NCBI RefSeq assembly: GCF_000262755.1
Contig: NZ_AFEU01000001.1
Span: 992,001-1,056,000, forward strand
Reading direction: 5' to 3'
Source: Bacillus methanolicus PB1
Lineage (GTDB): Bacteria; Bacillota; Bacilli; Bacillales; Cytobacillaceae
Length of the DNA stretch: 64,000 nt
Made by a program: the position numbers and the translations under genes. This document shows, piece after piece, positions 1 through 9,648 of this stretch. The notes below the pieces were generated by a model, which searched no databases, was not told where the DNA came from, and saw only the letters and a list, made by a program, of their open reading frames with translations. Numbering within the stretch: position 1 is the stretch's first letter; each line of letters starts with the position of its first letter.

Positions 1-13
1 AGTGTCACCAAAA

Positions 14-44
14 CAGCCCCTATGGGTTATCCATGGGGCTATTA
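14..44 (-). terminator. Rho-independent terminator of the VOC gene
   Basis: Read on the minus strand, AGCCCCATGG pairs with the CCATAGGGGCT arm and is followed by TTTTGG, just downstream of the VOC gene stop. The T run is short, so termination may be moderate. Confidence 0.6.
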
Positions 45-68
45 ATTATTCCAGAAAAAAATTATAAT

Positions 69-494
69 TTATTGTTGACCCTCAGTGTAAATTTGAAAGG
101 TTACACCAAACTTGTCCGTTACAATCCCGTAAGCAGGGCTAAAAAAGGTTTCCTGCAATGGCATTTTTACTTGGCCGTCTTGCTGCAAGGATTCAAAAAT
201 TTGGTTTGATTTTTCGATGTCGTTAGTTGTAATACAAATCGTAACTTGATCTCCAATTTGACTGGTTTGACCTGGAAATGTATCTGAAAACATGAGGTCC
301 GTTTCGCCAACCTTTATCATTGCGTGTGCCACAAGTTCCTTTGCTTCTTTTGGCAAAGGAAATTCAGGATTTTCCGGCATTTCTCCAAAAGTTTGGTAAA
401 AAAGGAGTTTCGCATCCAATGCCTTTTCGTAAAATTGGATAGCTTCCTTTGCATTACCGTTCATCATTAAATAGGGGGACAATCGTAATGTCAT
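69..494 (-). CDS. VOC family (PhnB-like glyoxalase/dioxygenase fold) protein
   Basis: A 141-residue protein of the vicinal-oxygen-chelate superfamily, PhnB-like subgroup. It opens with LRLSPYLMMNGNAKEAIQFY, the usual first beta-alpha unit of the family, and ends with the FGVTFQIY beta strand. The start is set at 494 because AAGGAG lies just upstream of that ATG; the longer reading frame has no ribosome binding site. Members are small cytosolic dimers and the substrate cannot be told from sequence. PhnB-like proteins often lack the full glyoxalase metal set, so an enzymatic role is not certain. It stands alone, with a terminator downstream. Confidence 0.85.
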   Translation of the reverse strand: MTLRLSPYLMMNGNAKEAIQFYEKALDAKLLFYQTFGEMPENPEFPLPKEAKELVAHAMIKVGETDLMFSDTFPGQTSQIGDQVTICITTNDIEKSNQIFESLQQDGQVKMPLQETFFSPAYGIVTDKFGVTFQIYTEGQQ

Positions 495-682
495 AATTAA
501 ACAGCTCCTTAGTTCTAATTTTTTTACAATACTTAAATAACTTCTAAACCTACATTTGGACTTGCAAGTGGTAGTAATCACTCTCCCATTATTACCTATA
601 ATTGTATTTTAAAACAGGGAACATATGTTCGTCAATAGGAACTTAATTAACTTTTTTCTTACTGATTTTTTAAATCGATTCA

Positions 683-2521
683 TTATTTTCTAAGATGATA
701 AGGGATTGTAGAAACTACAATATCCTTTCTCCATAAGAGCATGGTGCGTAAGAAAAATGCTGTTTGATTATGAAGAAATATATGCCACCATTTTTTTACA
801 AAAAATTGAGGAATGAGAACAGTAATATACTTCCCTCTTTCACTTTCCTCTAGTGCATCAATATATTGAAGAAGCGGCATTAGCAAGCTTCGATAAGGTG
901 AATGAACAGTGACAAGTGGAATATCAAGCCCTAATTCTTTCCACTTTTGCTCTGCCCGTTCTTTTTGATTCTTATCAAAATACACAGTAAGTGCCACTAC
1001 ATCATTCGATATACTTTTTGCATAGCCGATAGAGTTAATAGCTACCCGGCTTACGCTGGAGATTGGAATAATAACTTTAGATAGTGAAACCTTCACCATC
1101 TGTTTAGGATCTTGACCTTGAAGACTAAGTTGACTTGCTAAGTCAGAGTAATGACGATGAATTTTATGAAATAAAAACACCATACAAGGAATAGCCACCA
1201 CTACCATCCAGGCACCGCTTTGAAATTTCGCCACAGCCGTTATGATCGTAACAATTCCAGTTATAATCATCCCTATCCCTACAACAAAGATTCTGGACCA
1301 AACCTTCTGTTGTGACTTTCGTTCTAAAAAATACTTGATCAATCCATATTGTGCAATGGAAAAAGACAAGAATACACCAACTGCATAAAGTGGTACGAGT
1401 GCATGTGTTTCTCCTTGGAAAATGATGATTAAAAGGATAGCCAATACACTCAAAAAGATAATTCCATTGGAGAATACTAATCGATCCCCTCGTTTCGTTA
1501 GATTTCTTGGGAGGTATCCATCTTGTGCAATAATAGAAACAAGCTGTGGAAAACCAGCAAAAGCAGTATTGGCAGCCAAAAATAAGATTAGCATGGTAAA
1601 TATTTGAATAAAGTAGTAAAAAAATCCATTTCCAAAAACGTGGTTTGCGATTTGGGATACGACAGTTACATTTTCTTTTGGTTCAACACCAAAGCCATTG
1701 GCCAATAGTGTAATCCCAAAGAACATGATCCCTAGCAAAAAAGACATCCAAAACATAGTAACAACGGCGTTTTTAGAGCTAGGCTCACGGAAAGCAGGAA
1801 CTCCGTTGCTAATGGCCTCTACACCTGTTAATGCAGAACAACCAGAAGCAAAAGCCCGTAATAGCAAAAAGGTTGTTCCTAACGAAGAGAATAAGGAAAA
1901 ATGCTCTGCATCATGTGGAACAGCTAAATGATGCCAATTTCCAGCTTGCAGTTTCCAAATTCCAACTCCAATCATGATAATGATCGACGCAACAAAGATA
2001 TATGTAGGAAATGCAAAAATATTAGCAGACTCTCTGATACCTCTCAAATTAATAATCATTAATATAATGACGAGTATCACTGCAATCTCTACCCGATAAG
2101 GAAGCAAAGCAGGAAAAGCAGACAGTAAAGCAGCTACTCCAGAACAGATACTTACCGCAACAGTTAATACATAATCAATCATTAAAGCCGCACCAGCTGT
2201 CAGACTTGTGTTGCGTCCTATATGCTCACGGGCAACGATATAAGCTCCTCCTCCTGATGGGAAGCTGTGAATAATTTGGCGATATGAAAGCGTAACAATC
2301 AGAAGCAAGAACATGATGGAAAAAGCAATAGGAATAGAGTACATAAATGCTTGTGTACCAATTAAGACTAAAACAAGCAAAATTTCTTCCGTAGCGTACG
2401 CGACAGAAGAGAGTGCATCAGATGAAAATACAGCTAAAGCTTTCTTTTTTGTTAGCTTCTCTTCTGAAAGTTGTTTAGTTTGAATGGGTGGACCAATCAA
2501 TAATCTTTTCCAATAATTCAT
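683..2521 (-). CDS. kimA: KimA-type high-affinity potassium importer (APC superfamily)
   Basis: A 612-residue integral membrane protein of the APC superfamily with about 12 hydrophobic segments in its first 460 residues and a soluble C-terminal domain of about 150 residues. The length and the N-terminal stretch LSSDALSSVAYATEE-like (residues 33-46) match Bacillus KimA (formerly YdaO), a proton-coupled K+ symporter of the cytoplasmic membrane that is inhibited by c-di-AMP. GGAGG lies 10 bases before the ATG at 2521. The c-di-AMP riboswitch and terminator at 2838-3048 precede it, which makes the KimA assignment much firmer than the fold alone: high c-di-AMP, a signal of ample K+, should stop transcription before the gene. 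Confidence 0.92.
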   Translation of the reverse strand: MNYWKRLLIGPPIQTKQLSEEKLTKKKALAVFSSDALSSVAYATEEILLVLVLIGTQAFMYSIPIAFSIMFLLLIVTLSYRQIIHSFPSGGGAYIVAREHIGRNTSLTAGAALMIDYVLTVAVSICSGVAALLSAFPALLPYRVEIAVILVIILMIINLRGIRESANIFAFPTYIFVASIIIMIGVGIWKLQAGNWHHLAVPHDAEHFSLFSSLGTTFLLLRAFASGCSALTGVEAISNGVPAFREPSSKNAVVTMFWMSFLLGIMFFGITLLANGFGVEPKENVTVVSQIANHVFGNGFFYYFIQIFTMLILFLAANTAFAGFPQLVSIIAQDGYLPRNLTKRGDRLVFSNGIIFLSVLAILLIIIFQGETHALVPLYAVGVFLSFSIAQYGLIKYFLERKSQQKVWSRIFVVGIGMIITGIVTIITAVAKFQSGAWMVVVAIPCMVFLFHKIHRHYSDLASQLSLQGQDPKQMVKVSLSKVIIPISSVSRVAINSIGYAKSISNDVVALTVYFDKNQKERAEQKWKELGLDIPLVTVHSPYRSLLMPLLQYIDALEESERGKYITVLIPQFFVKKWWHIFLHNQTAFFLRTMLLWRKDIVVSTIPYHLRK

Positions 2522-2837
2522 TCCATAATTCCTCCATTAATACAATAATGGATTTTCATAAAGTTGAGACTAATAATGCGATCATCGCAATATCCTCATG
2601 ACTTCCTCTCCTTTTAATTGACAAATGCTCCTTCTAGACGAACTTCAAGATGTTTTGTTCCACTTTTATCAACATCGTTGCCTCTTTTCAAACCATCACT
2701 CATTGATACTTTTTAAATAAGTTAACCAGTTCTCTGCAAATCTCCCTCAGCTCAATTCCACTCATGATATTCTTCTTTATCATTTTCCAATTTGTTATAA
2801 ATAAGTCATTATATAAGGAAAATGTCTTTTTTTAAAC
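2522..2837 (-). other. Leader segment between riboswitch terminator and kimA
   Basis: About 315 bases of untranslated sequence between the riboswitch terminator and the kimA start. Only the kimA ribosome binding site is recognisable. No gene is seen, and the transcript presumably runs through it. Confidence 0.4.
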
Positions 2838-2873
2838 AAAAAGCCAACAGGCGGTTATACCTGTCGGCTTTTT
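2838..2873 (-). terminator. Riboswitch expression-platform terminator of kimA
   Basis: Near-perfect hairpin (AAAAAGCCGACAGG pairing with CCTGTTGGCTTTTT) with a T tract on the minus strand, placed just after the c-di-AMP aptamer. It is the expected off-switch of the kimA leader. Confidence 0.9.
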
Positions 2874-2887
2874 AGGCACAATAAATA

Positions 2888-3048
2888 ACCTCCTCTCACG
2901 ACGCTTACGAAGTTAGCTGACGGATTCGGGTGCTGAGAGTCACCCTACTCCTTCAGATTCCATGCAGATTCTGAAGGAGATTCACCCCATGTGGACCCAA
3001 ATGGCACTGTTGGTTCCCCCGTTCCTATTAGGATTCAGCGGCTAAAGG
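2888..3048 (-). promoter_or_regulatory. ydaO/yuaA-type c-di-AMP riboswitch
   Basis: On the minus strand the aptamer shows the family's conserved blocks in order: CGCTGAATCC, GGGGGAACC, GGGGTGAATC, AGTAGGGTGACTC, CACCCGAATCC, then GTCAGCTAAC. A variable hairpin built from TCCTTCAGAATC and its complement sits in the middle. Ligand-bound ydaO aptamers promote the downstream terminator, so kimA should be expressed only when c-di-AMP is low. The block order and the downstream kimA gene make this call close to certain. Confidence 0.95.
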
Positions 3049-3336
3049 TAAATGATGATCTTATTGAATTTGATCTAATCATACTCCTACATAAAATCAT
3101 TGTAAAGACGCATTTTTAACGAAAAATAAGTAAAAAACATCCGTTTATCTTTATGTAAACGTTTTAAATAGAAGTTTTCTTTGCTAATCATTGATTTATG
3201 AATTATATTAGTTAGGATTAGGGCCTAGACATTATTTGGACCCAAAATGAACACAATACACCTAGTCTGTAATTATATCGTGGAACATAATATATATAAA
3301 TTAGTGAAACCTGTTAATTAACGAAAAAGGGGCTTC
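3049..3336. other. Intergenic stretch upstream of the kimA riboswitch
   Basis: AT-rich sequence with no gene visible. It should contain the promoter of the kimA leader transcript, but no convincing -35/-10 pair could be chosen. Confidence 0.3.
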
Positions 3337-3439
3337 CTCATAAGCAAAGAGTCAGACCCCTCCAATACAATATATAGATAAACTCTGAGAAAGCCATTTT
3401 ATATATTGTCATTGCTGTAGGGAGTCGGACCCTTATGAG
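3337..3439. repeat. Palindromic GAGTCAGACCC-type interspersed repeat, copy 1
   Basis: A unit of about 100 bp bounded by CTCATAAG and CTTATGAG. Inside lie GAGTCAGACCCC on the left and GGGAGTCGGACCC on the right, and an AT-rich core carries AATATATAG and TATATATT. A better-matched copy lies at 39621-39718 and a half copy at 55752-55790. It has no coding capacity and looks like a MITE or REP-like element that can fold into a long hairpin. Confidence 0.65.
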
Positions 3440-3486
3440 TCAGCTACTATAAAATCTGAATGCTGCATCCTGGATGTTCGGCAAAT

Positions 3487-4053
3487 TCATTTTACGATCT
3501 GAACCTTATCCCCTGTCTTTAAACCAGCCGCATTTGCTTCATCCGTGTCGATATGCATATCTAAAGCATATGTATCTTTTACTCTGATCAGGACTTTGTT
3601 GAATACAAGGCTTCTCTCTCCCTCTGTTTTTACACTTACATATTGGCCATTGTTAACTCCGAATTTCTCTGCATCTTCAGGAGTCATGTGAATGTGCCTT
3701 TCTGCTATAATGACCCCTTCCTCAATTTCCAATTCTCCATTAGGGCCAACGATTTTAATCCCCGGAGTCCCAAGTATGTTTCCTGAAGAACGAAGCGGGG
3801 CTTCCACTCCTAATATATAGGAATCAGTCTTGGAAATTTCTAATTGTGTAAAGTTTCGCAGCGGGCCCAAAATTCTTACATTAGGGAACTCCCCTTTCGT
3901 CCCAACTACTTTTACTGTCTCGTTTGCTGCAAACTCACCGGGCTGAGTAAGATCTTTCATTTTTGTCAACTCATACCCCTTACCAAATAAAACATCCATG
4001 TGCTCTCTTTTTAAATGAATGTGCCGGTTTGATACTCCTACTGGAATCAGCAT
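3487..4053 (-). CDS. pduL: PduL-type phosphate propanoyl/acetyltransferase
   Basis: A 188-residue protein made of two PduL beta-barrel halves. NRHIHLKREHMDVLFG at residues 9-24 and ERHIHMTPEDAEKFGV at about 118-133 supply the histidines that bind the two zinc ions, and a third HMHIDTDEANAAG-like block lies near 165. The family interconverts acyl-CoA and acyl phosphate. AAGAAGG precedes the ATG at 4053. No microcompartment shell genes are nearby, so a housekeeping phosphotransacetylase role for acetyl- or propionyl-CoA is more likely than a place in a propanediol compartment. The upstream neighbour is a KamA-family enzyme, not an obvious partner. Confidence 0.9.
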   Translation of the reverse strand: MLIPVGVSNRHIHLKREHMDVLFGKGYELTKMKDLTQPGEFAANETVKVVGTKGEFPNVRILGPLRNFTQLEISKTDSYILGVEAPLRSSGNILGTPGIKIVGPNGELEIEEGVIIAERHIHMTPEDAEKFGVNNGQYVSVKTEGERSLVFNKVLIRVKDTYALDMHIDTDEANAAGLKTGDKVQIVK

Positions 4054-4414
4054 AATGAACCCTTCTTTCTTTTATTATTTCTATTAATAATGTTTCCGTT
4101 ATCCGATAAAAAAACCTATTTGAAATAATTAAAAAAACGAACTCCTTGGTTTTAACAAAAGAAGGGCACACAAAAATAATCGCTTTAACTATTAAACGAG
4201 ACTGAATAGAACCTGTCTGCCGTCGCCAAACGAACGAAAATTACCCGCTATACCCTTTATCGGAAGCTAAAAAATATGTGATTCCCGGTTAATTTCTTCA
4301 CCATTGCCAAAGAGAGGACATCTTTTTTTATGTTTTTTTAAAAAGATAAAGATGACCTCTTCGAAGGAAATTTTTAGTTCCCTTTAGGTCATCCTCTGTG
4401 TTTCAATAGATAGC
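4054..4414. other. Intergenic region with the kamA terminator
   Basis: No gene is seen. The only structure recognised is the terminator at 4351-4393. The rest is AT-rich and probably carries the pduL promoter. Confidence 0.3.
4351..4393 (-). terminator. Terminator downstream of the KamA-family gene
   Basis: On the minus strand GATGACCT pairs with AGGTCATC around an inner AAATTTCC-type stem and is followed by TTTATCTTTTT. Confidence 0.75.
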
Positions 4415-5542
4415 CTAAACTGTAACTAATTTTTTCGATGGTTTTTGCCAATATTGTTCATTTCCAGGCAAGTCATCAAACCAAGCAGCATCTTTTGGAC
4501 AGTCCAAAACCATAAATTTTCCATATTTTTCATCATCTCTTGACTGATGATATTTCAAATATGCTTTGCCATTTTCGATTGCCAATATTTCAATTTTTCC
4601 TGAGGAATGGCTCATAACGAGGCGAACACGTTTCCCTAATCCTGATGTTCTTGCTTTTGCTTGTTCAACTATTTGATATACTTCTTTCAGCGGCAATACA
4701 AAATCACTGTTGCCTGCTACCGGTCTATTAATAAAGAAGTAATATGGTGTTACTCCTGCCCATGAAAGTTTATTTAATAATTCACCTAACACTTCTGAAT
4801 CATCATTTATTCCTTTTAAGACAGGAGTTTGGTTCACAACAATAACTCCGGCATCGTGAAGAGCTTTAAAGGCTTTGCGTGCTTCTTCTGTAATTTCACG
4901 CGGATGGTTTACATGTGCCATTACATAAATGCGTTTTTCCGGTGTGGAATATTCACGAAACATATCAAGCAGTTCTTGATCTTCATGAATTCTCATAGGA
5001 TTAAAAACAGGCAATTTTGAACCGAAACGAATAATTTTAACATGGTCAATAGCCCGCAATCTTTCTACAATCTGTCTAATTTTTTTAGTTGCCAAAATAA
5101 GAGAGTCTCCGCCAGTCAATAAAACATTATTAATTTCAGGTGTTTGTGCAATATATTCTATTCCAGGCGTTACATCTGACATAGCTTCTTTTACATCACT
5201 GCGAAACAATCGCTTTCGGAAACAAAATCTACAATATGCTCCACAAACCTCTGAAACAACGAGTAATGCAGTCGTTTTATACTTGTGTTGACACCCCGGC
5301 ACCACATAGTTTGCCTCCTCATCGGAAGCATCCCAGCTGCCATATTCGTTTAATTCTCTTCCATTCGGTATAACCAACTTCCGTATAGGGTCGTTCGGAT
5401 CATCCCAGTTAATCAAATTAAGATAATACTCATTCACTCTAAATACATATTTGTTAGTGATTTCTTTTAATTTTTCTCGTTCTTCCTTAGGAATTTGAGT
5501 GATTTTTTCAATATTTGTAATATACTTCGGTTGTGCCATCAT
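4415..5542 (-). CDS. KamA family radical SAM protein (lysine 2,3-aminomutase-like)
   Basis: A radical SAM enzyme with the cluster motif CGAYCRFC (CX3CX2C) at about residues 100-107, and a downstream LLTGGDSL motif typical of KamA proteins. True lysine 2,3-aminomutases also use PLP and convert lysine to beta-lysine. At about 375 residues this protein is roughly 100 shorter than Bacillus KamA/YodO, so it belongs to a shorter KamA subfamily whose substrate is not settled. The start at 5542 (or the adjacent ATG at 5539) is chosen because AAGGAGG lies 5-8 bases upstream; a further upstream ATG lacks one. The gene has its own terminator and no beta-lysine genes beside it. Confidence 0.82.
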   Translation of the reverse strand: MMAQPKYITNIEKITQIPKEEREKLKEITNKYVFRVNEYYLNLINWDDPNDPIRKLVIPNGRELNEYGSWDASDEEANYVVPGCQHKYKTTALLVVSEVCGAYCRFCFRKRLFRSDVKEAMSDVTPGIEYIAQTPEINNVLLTGGDSLILATKKIRQIVERLRAIDHVKIIRFGSKLPVFNPMRIHEDQELLDMFREYSTPEKRIYVMAHVNHPREITEEARKAFKALHDAGVIVVNQTPVLKGINDDSEVLGELLNKLSWAGVTPYYFFINRPVAGNSDFVLPLKEVYQIVEQAKARTSGLGKRVRLVMSHSSGKIEILAIENGKAYLKYHQSRDDEKYGKFMVLDCPKDAAWFDDLPGNEQYWQKPSKKLVTV

Positions 5543-5721
5543 ACCACCCTCCTTAAAAAAATGCTTTTTTAATAAAATTAACAAAAATATGGAAAAGATG
5601 CAAAAATTAAGAGTTGATATGGTTTTTTACTGCAAAAAATACACCTTAAAGAAATGAGGAAGGGATAGGAGTAAGAGAAACAAAGTGAAAGAAATCTAGC
5701 ATTCTGATATTCAAAGATGCA

Positions 5722-5931
5722 CTATAACAAGAATTTTGAATCAAACTTTTTAAAGAATTCTATCATAATTTTTATTGGGAAGGCAATTGAAATGGCATAG
5801 TTAGCTTCAAGCACCTCAATTTTATAATTCTTTGATAGTTTTCTTAAAAATGCCTGAAATAGGTTATATATATAATTCCTTCCCCTTTTCCCTCCATATC
5901 TCACTTTCATTCCCTTTATAACCAGTTCCAT
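5722..5931 (-). CDS. Possible small hypothetical protein (weak)
   Basis: An open frame for 69 residues, basic in its first half and hydrophobic in the second. I do not recognise it. The ribosome binding site (GAAAG) is poor, and it may be chance. The rest of 5543-6081 holds nothing else visible apart from the promoter region of the chemoreceptor. Confidence 0.22.
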   Translation of the reverse strand: MELVIKGMKVRYGGKRGRNYIYNLFQAFLRKLSKNYKIEVLEANYAISIAFPIKIMIEFFKKFDSKFLL

Positions 5932-6081
5932 TTTCTTTCATTCCATACACAAGTCACCATGTAACAGGAATTTCAAAGAATTATTAGGTCATTAGTTTGT
6001 TAGATAATCTCACAAAAAATAAACAAAATTTCCTATAATATATTAAACTATATAGAAAAAAAAGTTAGGAGTGCCAATTTT

Positions 6082-8250
6082 ATGGGGTTCTTTGGCTGGT
6101 TAGATTTTTGGGAAGGTCTTCCTCTATGGTGGTCCTACAAATTAAATCAAAAAGACAGCGCGACAGTAGAAGAAATATTTGAAGGGATTGCCAAAACGCG
6201 CGTAACACTGTTAACAGATTGGGCGCATGAACAATGGGGTTTCCTGGAAAAAACGTCCATGGAATTATCCTATTACTCTGAGAATAATATTAACCATTAT
6301 CTGGAAAATAAGCTTCAAAAAAGCGTTTATTTCACTGAATTGTTTTTACTGGATGAAAGAGGAAAGATTATATTCTCTTCTTACCCAAAGCACAGGGGCT
6401 TTACCTATACAGGGGAGCGTTACAAAATATACAGGCAAGCCATAAATCAAGTGTTTCGAACGAAACAAAACATGTTATATGGGCCTTTCTTGGATGACAT
6501 GACTTTAGAAATCGGTCCACGGACATCGAAATTTCATGATAAAGTGACTCTTTTATTCTTACACCCCGTTATAAAAGAAGGGGAGCTCATCTATGTATTG
6601 GCTGGCCGAATTCCCAATGATGTAGTAGGTGACCTGATCCAGCGGGAAGCGGGGCATATATATCCAGACTCTGGCGATAATTATCTATTTATGGCGAAGT
6701 CAAACTTCGATCCTGCGATTGCACCAGGGATCGCTTTATCCCGTAGCCGGTTTGAAGACCGCACCTTCACACTGGGAGAAAACCTGAAGGATGGGATCAA
6801 CACCAAACATTGGGGCGTAGTGAAAGTGAAAAATCACACGGAATTTGAAATCCGATTTACCGACCCGGCGACCAAGGAGCTGCATCCGGGAGTAATGAGC
6901 ACCATTCGGAATGGTCAAAATTTATTTGTCCAATTCCCTGGCTACTCAGATTATCGTCACATCCCCGTTATTGGCAAGGGGATCACGTTCCAGCTCCCAG
7001 GATCACCGGATCTCTGGGGAATGATGTGCGAAGCAGATTTAGAAGAAGTTTACCGGAACCGATCGATCAGCTGGCAGCTGGGAAAGAAATTTGCCCTATT
7101 AACCTTCATAGGGATATTGCTGCATCTGGGGTTATCTGTTCTCCCTATTCACTCTTCGTTTACCCTGCTTTTTAGTGTATTGTATGGAATCATAGCAACT
7201 TACCTGTTTTGTAAAAAAGGAGTCGTTCCCATTGCTTCGCGTATGAAACAGATGACCGATATCATCCGGAAGATTGCAGAAGGCGGCGGAGATTTGACTA
7301 CCCGCTTGGATAAAAGCTTGCTGTTCCATGATGAAACAGGGGAATTAGGACGATGGGTCAACAACTTGATTGATAGCCAGGACGAACTGATGAGCAAAGT
7401 CAAAACAGCCAGCCTTGATGTCGAACAGATCAATCAATCCTTACTGGAAAAAACGGCCCGTGTAGAGCGTGATTCCTTTCACGTTATCAAACAAATGGGT
7501 GAAATGTCCGAAGAAATGCAACGGCAATTGGAGGATGTTCACCAAGCTATGAATCAAGTCGACCAAATTAGCGATACGCTTCAAGGGCTGGAAAAACTGT
7601 CGCAAGAACAATTAGTAGAAGCCCAAGAACAAGTTGGAAACATTAACAGCAAAATGACCCATATCGTAGAAAAAGTTCATGAAACGTTAGCCTTAACGGA
7701 CCACTTCAAGGAATTTTCCAATGACATCGGGCGCATTGTGGATACAATTAATAACATTGCCGAGCAAACCAATTTGCTTGCATTAAACGCCACGATTGAA
7801 GCTGCGAGGGCGGGAGAATATGGGCGCGGATTTTCAGTCGTGGCCCAGGAGATAAGAAAACTTGCTAACCAAACCACGACAGCAACAGAAGAAATCAGTA
7901 AAACGCTAGAAAAAATTGAGAGCAGTTCATTTATGGTTAAGGAAGCGATTCAAGAAAGCAGTGATGAGGTAGAAAAGGGATCGAACTTTATCAAGGCGGT
8001 CCAAGGTGTTTTAAGTTCTATGGCCCAAGCCTCGGCAACCCATCCTGATGTTACTGATCAAATGCGAAACATTATCAGCAATATTGCTAGGATTAATGAA
8101 CGTAATGTAAAAACAGTTGGAAGCGTCGACCAATCTGCTGAAAAAATGGTAGATTTAATCCAAGATGCCCGATTTGACTCCGAACAGAGTTCCCTTATCG
8201 TATCAACGCTTCGCCGTTTGGTTGATAAATTCAAACTTACAGCGAATTAA
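6082..8250 (+). CDS. Methyl-accepting chemotaxis protein
   Basis: A 722-residue chemoreceptor. The first 330 residues form a large sensor region with a Cache/PAS-like look. Two adjacent hydrophobic helices follow at about 338-355 and 360-377, then a HAMP linker (about 378-440) and a long signalling coiled coil. The hairpin tip that contacts CheA and CheW is at about 555-590 ([19 protein letters not shown]). The start follows TAGGAG. There is no transmembrane helix at the N terminus, so the sensor region may be cytoplasmic with both helices forming a membrane hairpin, unlike classical receptors with a periplasmic sensor. The gene is monocistronic, with a strong terminator. Confidence 0.93.
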   Translation: MGFFGWLDFWEGLPLWWSYKLNQKDSATVEEIFEGIAKTRVTLLTDWAHEQWGFLEKTSMELSYYSENNINHYLENKLQKSVYFTELFLLDERGKIIFSSYPKHRGFTYTGERYKIYRQAINQVFRTKQNMLYGPFLDDMTLEIGPRTSKFHDKVTLLFLHPVIKEGELIYVLAGRIPNDVVGDLIQREAGHIYPDSGDNYLFMAKSNFDPAIAPGIALSRSRFEDRTFTLGENLKDGINTKHWGVVKVKNHTEFEIRFTDPATKELHPGVMSTIRNGQNLFVQFPGYSDYRHIPVIGKGITFQLPGSPDLWGMMCEADLEEVYRNRSISWQLGKKFALLTFIGILLHLGLSVLPIHSSFTLLFSVLYGIIATYLFCKKGVVPIASRMKQMTDIIRKIAEGGGDLTTRLDKSLLFHDETGELGRWVNNLIDSQDELMSKVKTASLDVEQINQSLLEKTARVERDSFHVIKQMGEMSEEMQRQLEDVHQAMNQVDQISDTLQGLEKLSQEQLVEAQEQVGNINSKMTHIVEKVHETLALTDHFKEFSNDIGRIVDTINNIAEQTNLLALNATIEAARAGEYGRGFSVVAQEIRKLANQTTTATEEISKTLEKIESSSFMVKEAIQESSDEVEKGSNFIKAVQGVLSSMAQASATHPDVTDQMRNIISNIARINERNVKTVGSVDQSAEKMVDLIQDARFDSEQSSLIVSTLRRLVDKFKLTAN

Positions 8251-8256
8251 GAAAGA

Positions 8257-8300
8257 AAACACACACTCTAGAATAACGATAAAGGAGTGTGTGTTTTTTT
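8257..8300 (+). terminator. Terminator of the chemoreceptor gene
   Basis: AAAACACACACTC pairs perfectly with GAGTGTGTGTTTT, followed by TTT, immediately after the chemoreceptor stop. Confidence 0.9.
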
Positions 8301-8331
8301 CAGGGAAAATATATTTACATTACCACTAATA

Positions 8332-8426
8332 GTTTCAATCCCTTATAGGTAAGATAAAAACTCTTCAGCCTGTTTTTATATGACGTGCCCTGCTTTGTTT
8401 CAATCCCTCATAGTTAAGATAAAAAC
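8332..8426. CRISPR. CRISPR remnant: two repeats and one spacer
   Basis: Two 30-bp repeats at 8332-8361 and 8397-8426 differ at two positions and flank one 35-bp spacer (8362-8396). The repeat begins GTTTCAATCCC and ends AAGATAAAAAC. Its complement (GTTTTTATCTTA... ending GATTGAAAC) is the kind seen with type I-B/III arrays of Bacillaceae. No cas gene lies in the window. A second, more degraded pair in the same orientation lies at 10033-10129, so this is probably one old array split by the gene between them. Confidence 0.75.
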
Positions 8427-8442
8427 CCAAAAAATCGGGCCC

Positions 8443-9648
8443 TCAAACCACTTGCAGAGCTTGCAACATATCCGCTTTCAGGTCTTCAATATGCTCGATG
8501 CCGACCGAAAAGCGTACGAAATTGGACGGAATCCCAGCAGTCCGCATTTGCTCCTCATTCATCACGCCTTCCCACATCGCTGCTGTATGTACCACTAGTG
8601 AATCGACCCCACCCAGGCTGACTGCGTTAAGCGACAGTTTCAATGCAGAAACGAAGCGCTGTGTCTCTTCGTAACCGCCTTTAATTGCAAAGGCGATCAT
8701 CCCGCCGAAACCTCGCATCTGGCGTTTTGCCAACTCGTGTTGCGGATGGCTGGCAAGACCGGGATAATACACCCGCTCAATTTGCGGCTGCTCCTCCAAA
8801 AACTTGGCCAGGGCAAGAGCGTTAGCATTGATGCGTTCGACCCGAATCGGAAGGGTACGCAAACCACGCAATAGCAACCATGCGTCCATTGGGGAGAGAA
8901 CCGAGCCGATTGAAATATGCGTGTGCCAAATACGCTCAGCTAATTCCTCGCTTGTACAAATCACACCCGCTGTCAAATCATGGTGACCGCCTAAATATTT
9001 CGTTGCGCTATGTACGACCACATCGACGCCCAAATCATGAGGTCGCTGATTAATCGGCGACGAGAATGTGTTGTCCGCCACAACGATGATGCCTCTCGGG
9101 CGGGCCAACTCCACTACGGCGGCTATATCTGTGATTACCAATGTTGGATTAGCTGGAGACTCTACCATGATTAACTTTGTATTGGGTCGAATAGCTTCAG
9201 CAAAGGCAGACACGTCGGCTTGCTCGACCAAGGTCACTTCAACACCAAATCGCGGCAGCATCTCGTCCATGATCTTGGCGGTACTCATATAATGCCGCGT
9301 CTGCGCAATCACATGGTCGCCTGCACTAACCAGCGCTAAAATTGTCGTAGCAATTGCCCCCATCCCTGAGCCAGTTACCAATGCTGTTTCTGTGCCTTCA
9401 AGCTCAGCCATTACCTTCTTTACCCGCTCGTGCACTGGATTGCCGTATCGAGTGTAATACTGAGGATGACGAGGAGTTCCTGCCATTTCCGCGAATTCGG
9501 CGGCATTATCTGCACGGAACGTGGCTGAGTAATAAATTGCAGGAGCCAGTGTCCGATCGTTTGTCACCCAATCATCGGCGTGTACTACTAAGGTTTCGTT
9601 TTGCAGTTCATCGAAATTCAGCTCTTTATGGTTATTACCTTTGTTCAA
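8443..9648 (-). CDS. PLP-dependent trans-sulfuration enzyme (cystathionine/methionine gamma-lyase family)
   Basis: A 401-residue enzyme of the Cys/Met metabolism PLP family. The PLP lysine lies in SATKYLGGHHD at about residue 215, the phosphate-binding GSGMGAIATT block at about 95-104, and the family's GVDSLVVH block near 355. It could be a cystathionine beta- or gamma-lyase, cystathionine gamma-synthase or methionine gamma-lyase; sequence reading alone does not decide. The start is TTG at 9648, with AGGAGAG upstream. GC is near 50 percent or more in several stretches, above its surroundings, and the gene lies between two CRISPR remnants, both signs of acquisition. No methionine-pathway gene is adjacent. 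Confidence 0.9.
   Translation of the reverse strand: MNKGNNHKELNFDELQNETLVVHADDWVTNDRTLAPAIYYSATFRADNAAEFAEMAGTPRHPQYYTRYGNPVHERVKKVMAELEGTETALVTGSGMGAIATTILALVSAGDHVIAQTRHYMSTAKIMDEMLPRFGVEVTLVEQADVSAFAEAIRPNTKLIMVESPANPTLVITDIAAVVELARPRGIIVVADNTFSSPINQRPHDLGVDVVVHSATKYLGGHHDLTAGVICTSEELAERIWHTHISIGSVLSPMDAWLLLRGLRTLPIRVERINANALALAKFLEEQPQIERVYYPGLASHPQHELAKRQMRGFGGMIAFAIKGGYEETQRFVSALKLSLNAVSLGGVDSLVVHTAAMWEGVMNEEQMRTAGIPSNFVRFSVGIEHIEDLKADMLQALQVV

Noticed and set aside
3487-4053. Part of a propanediol or ethanolamine microcompartment
   Set aside because: PduL stands alone; no shell proteins, diol dehydratase or aldehyde dehydrogenase lie nearby.
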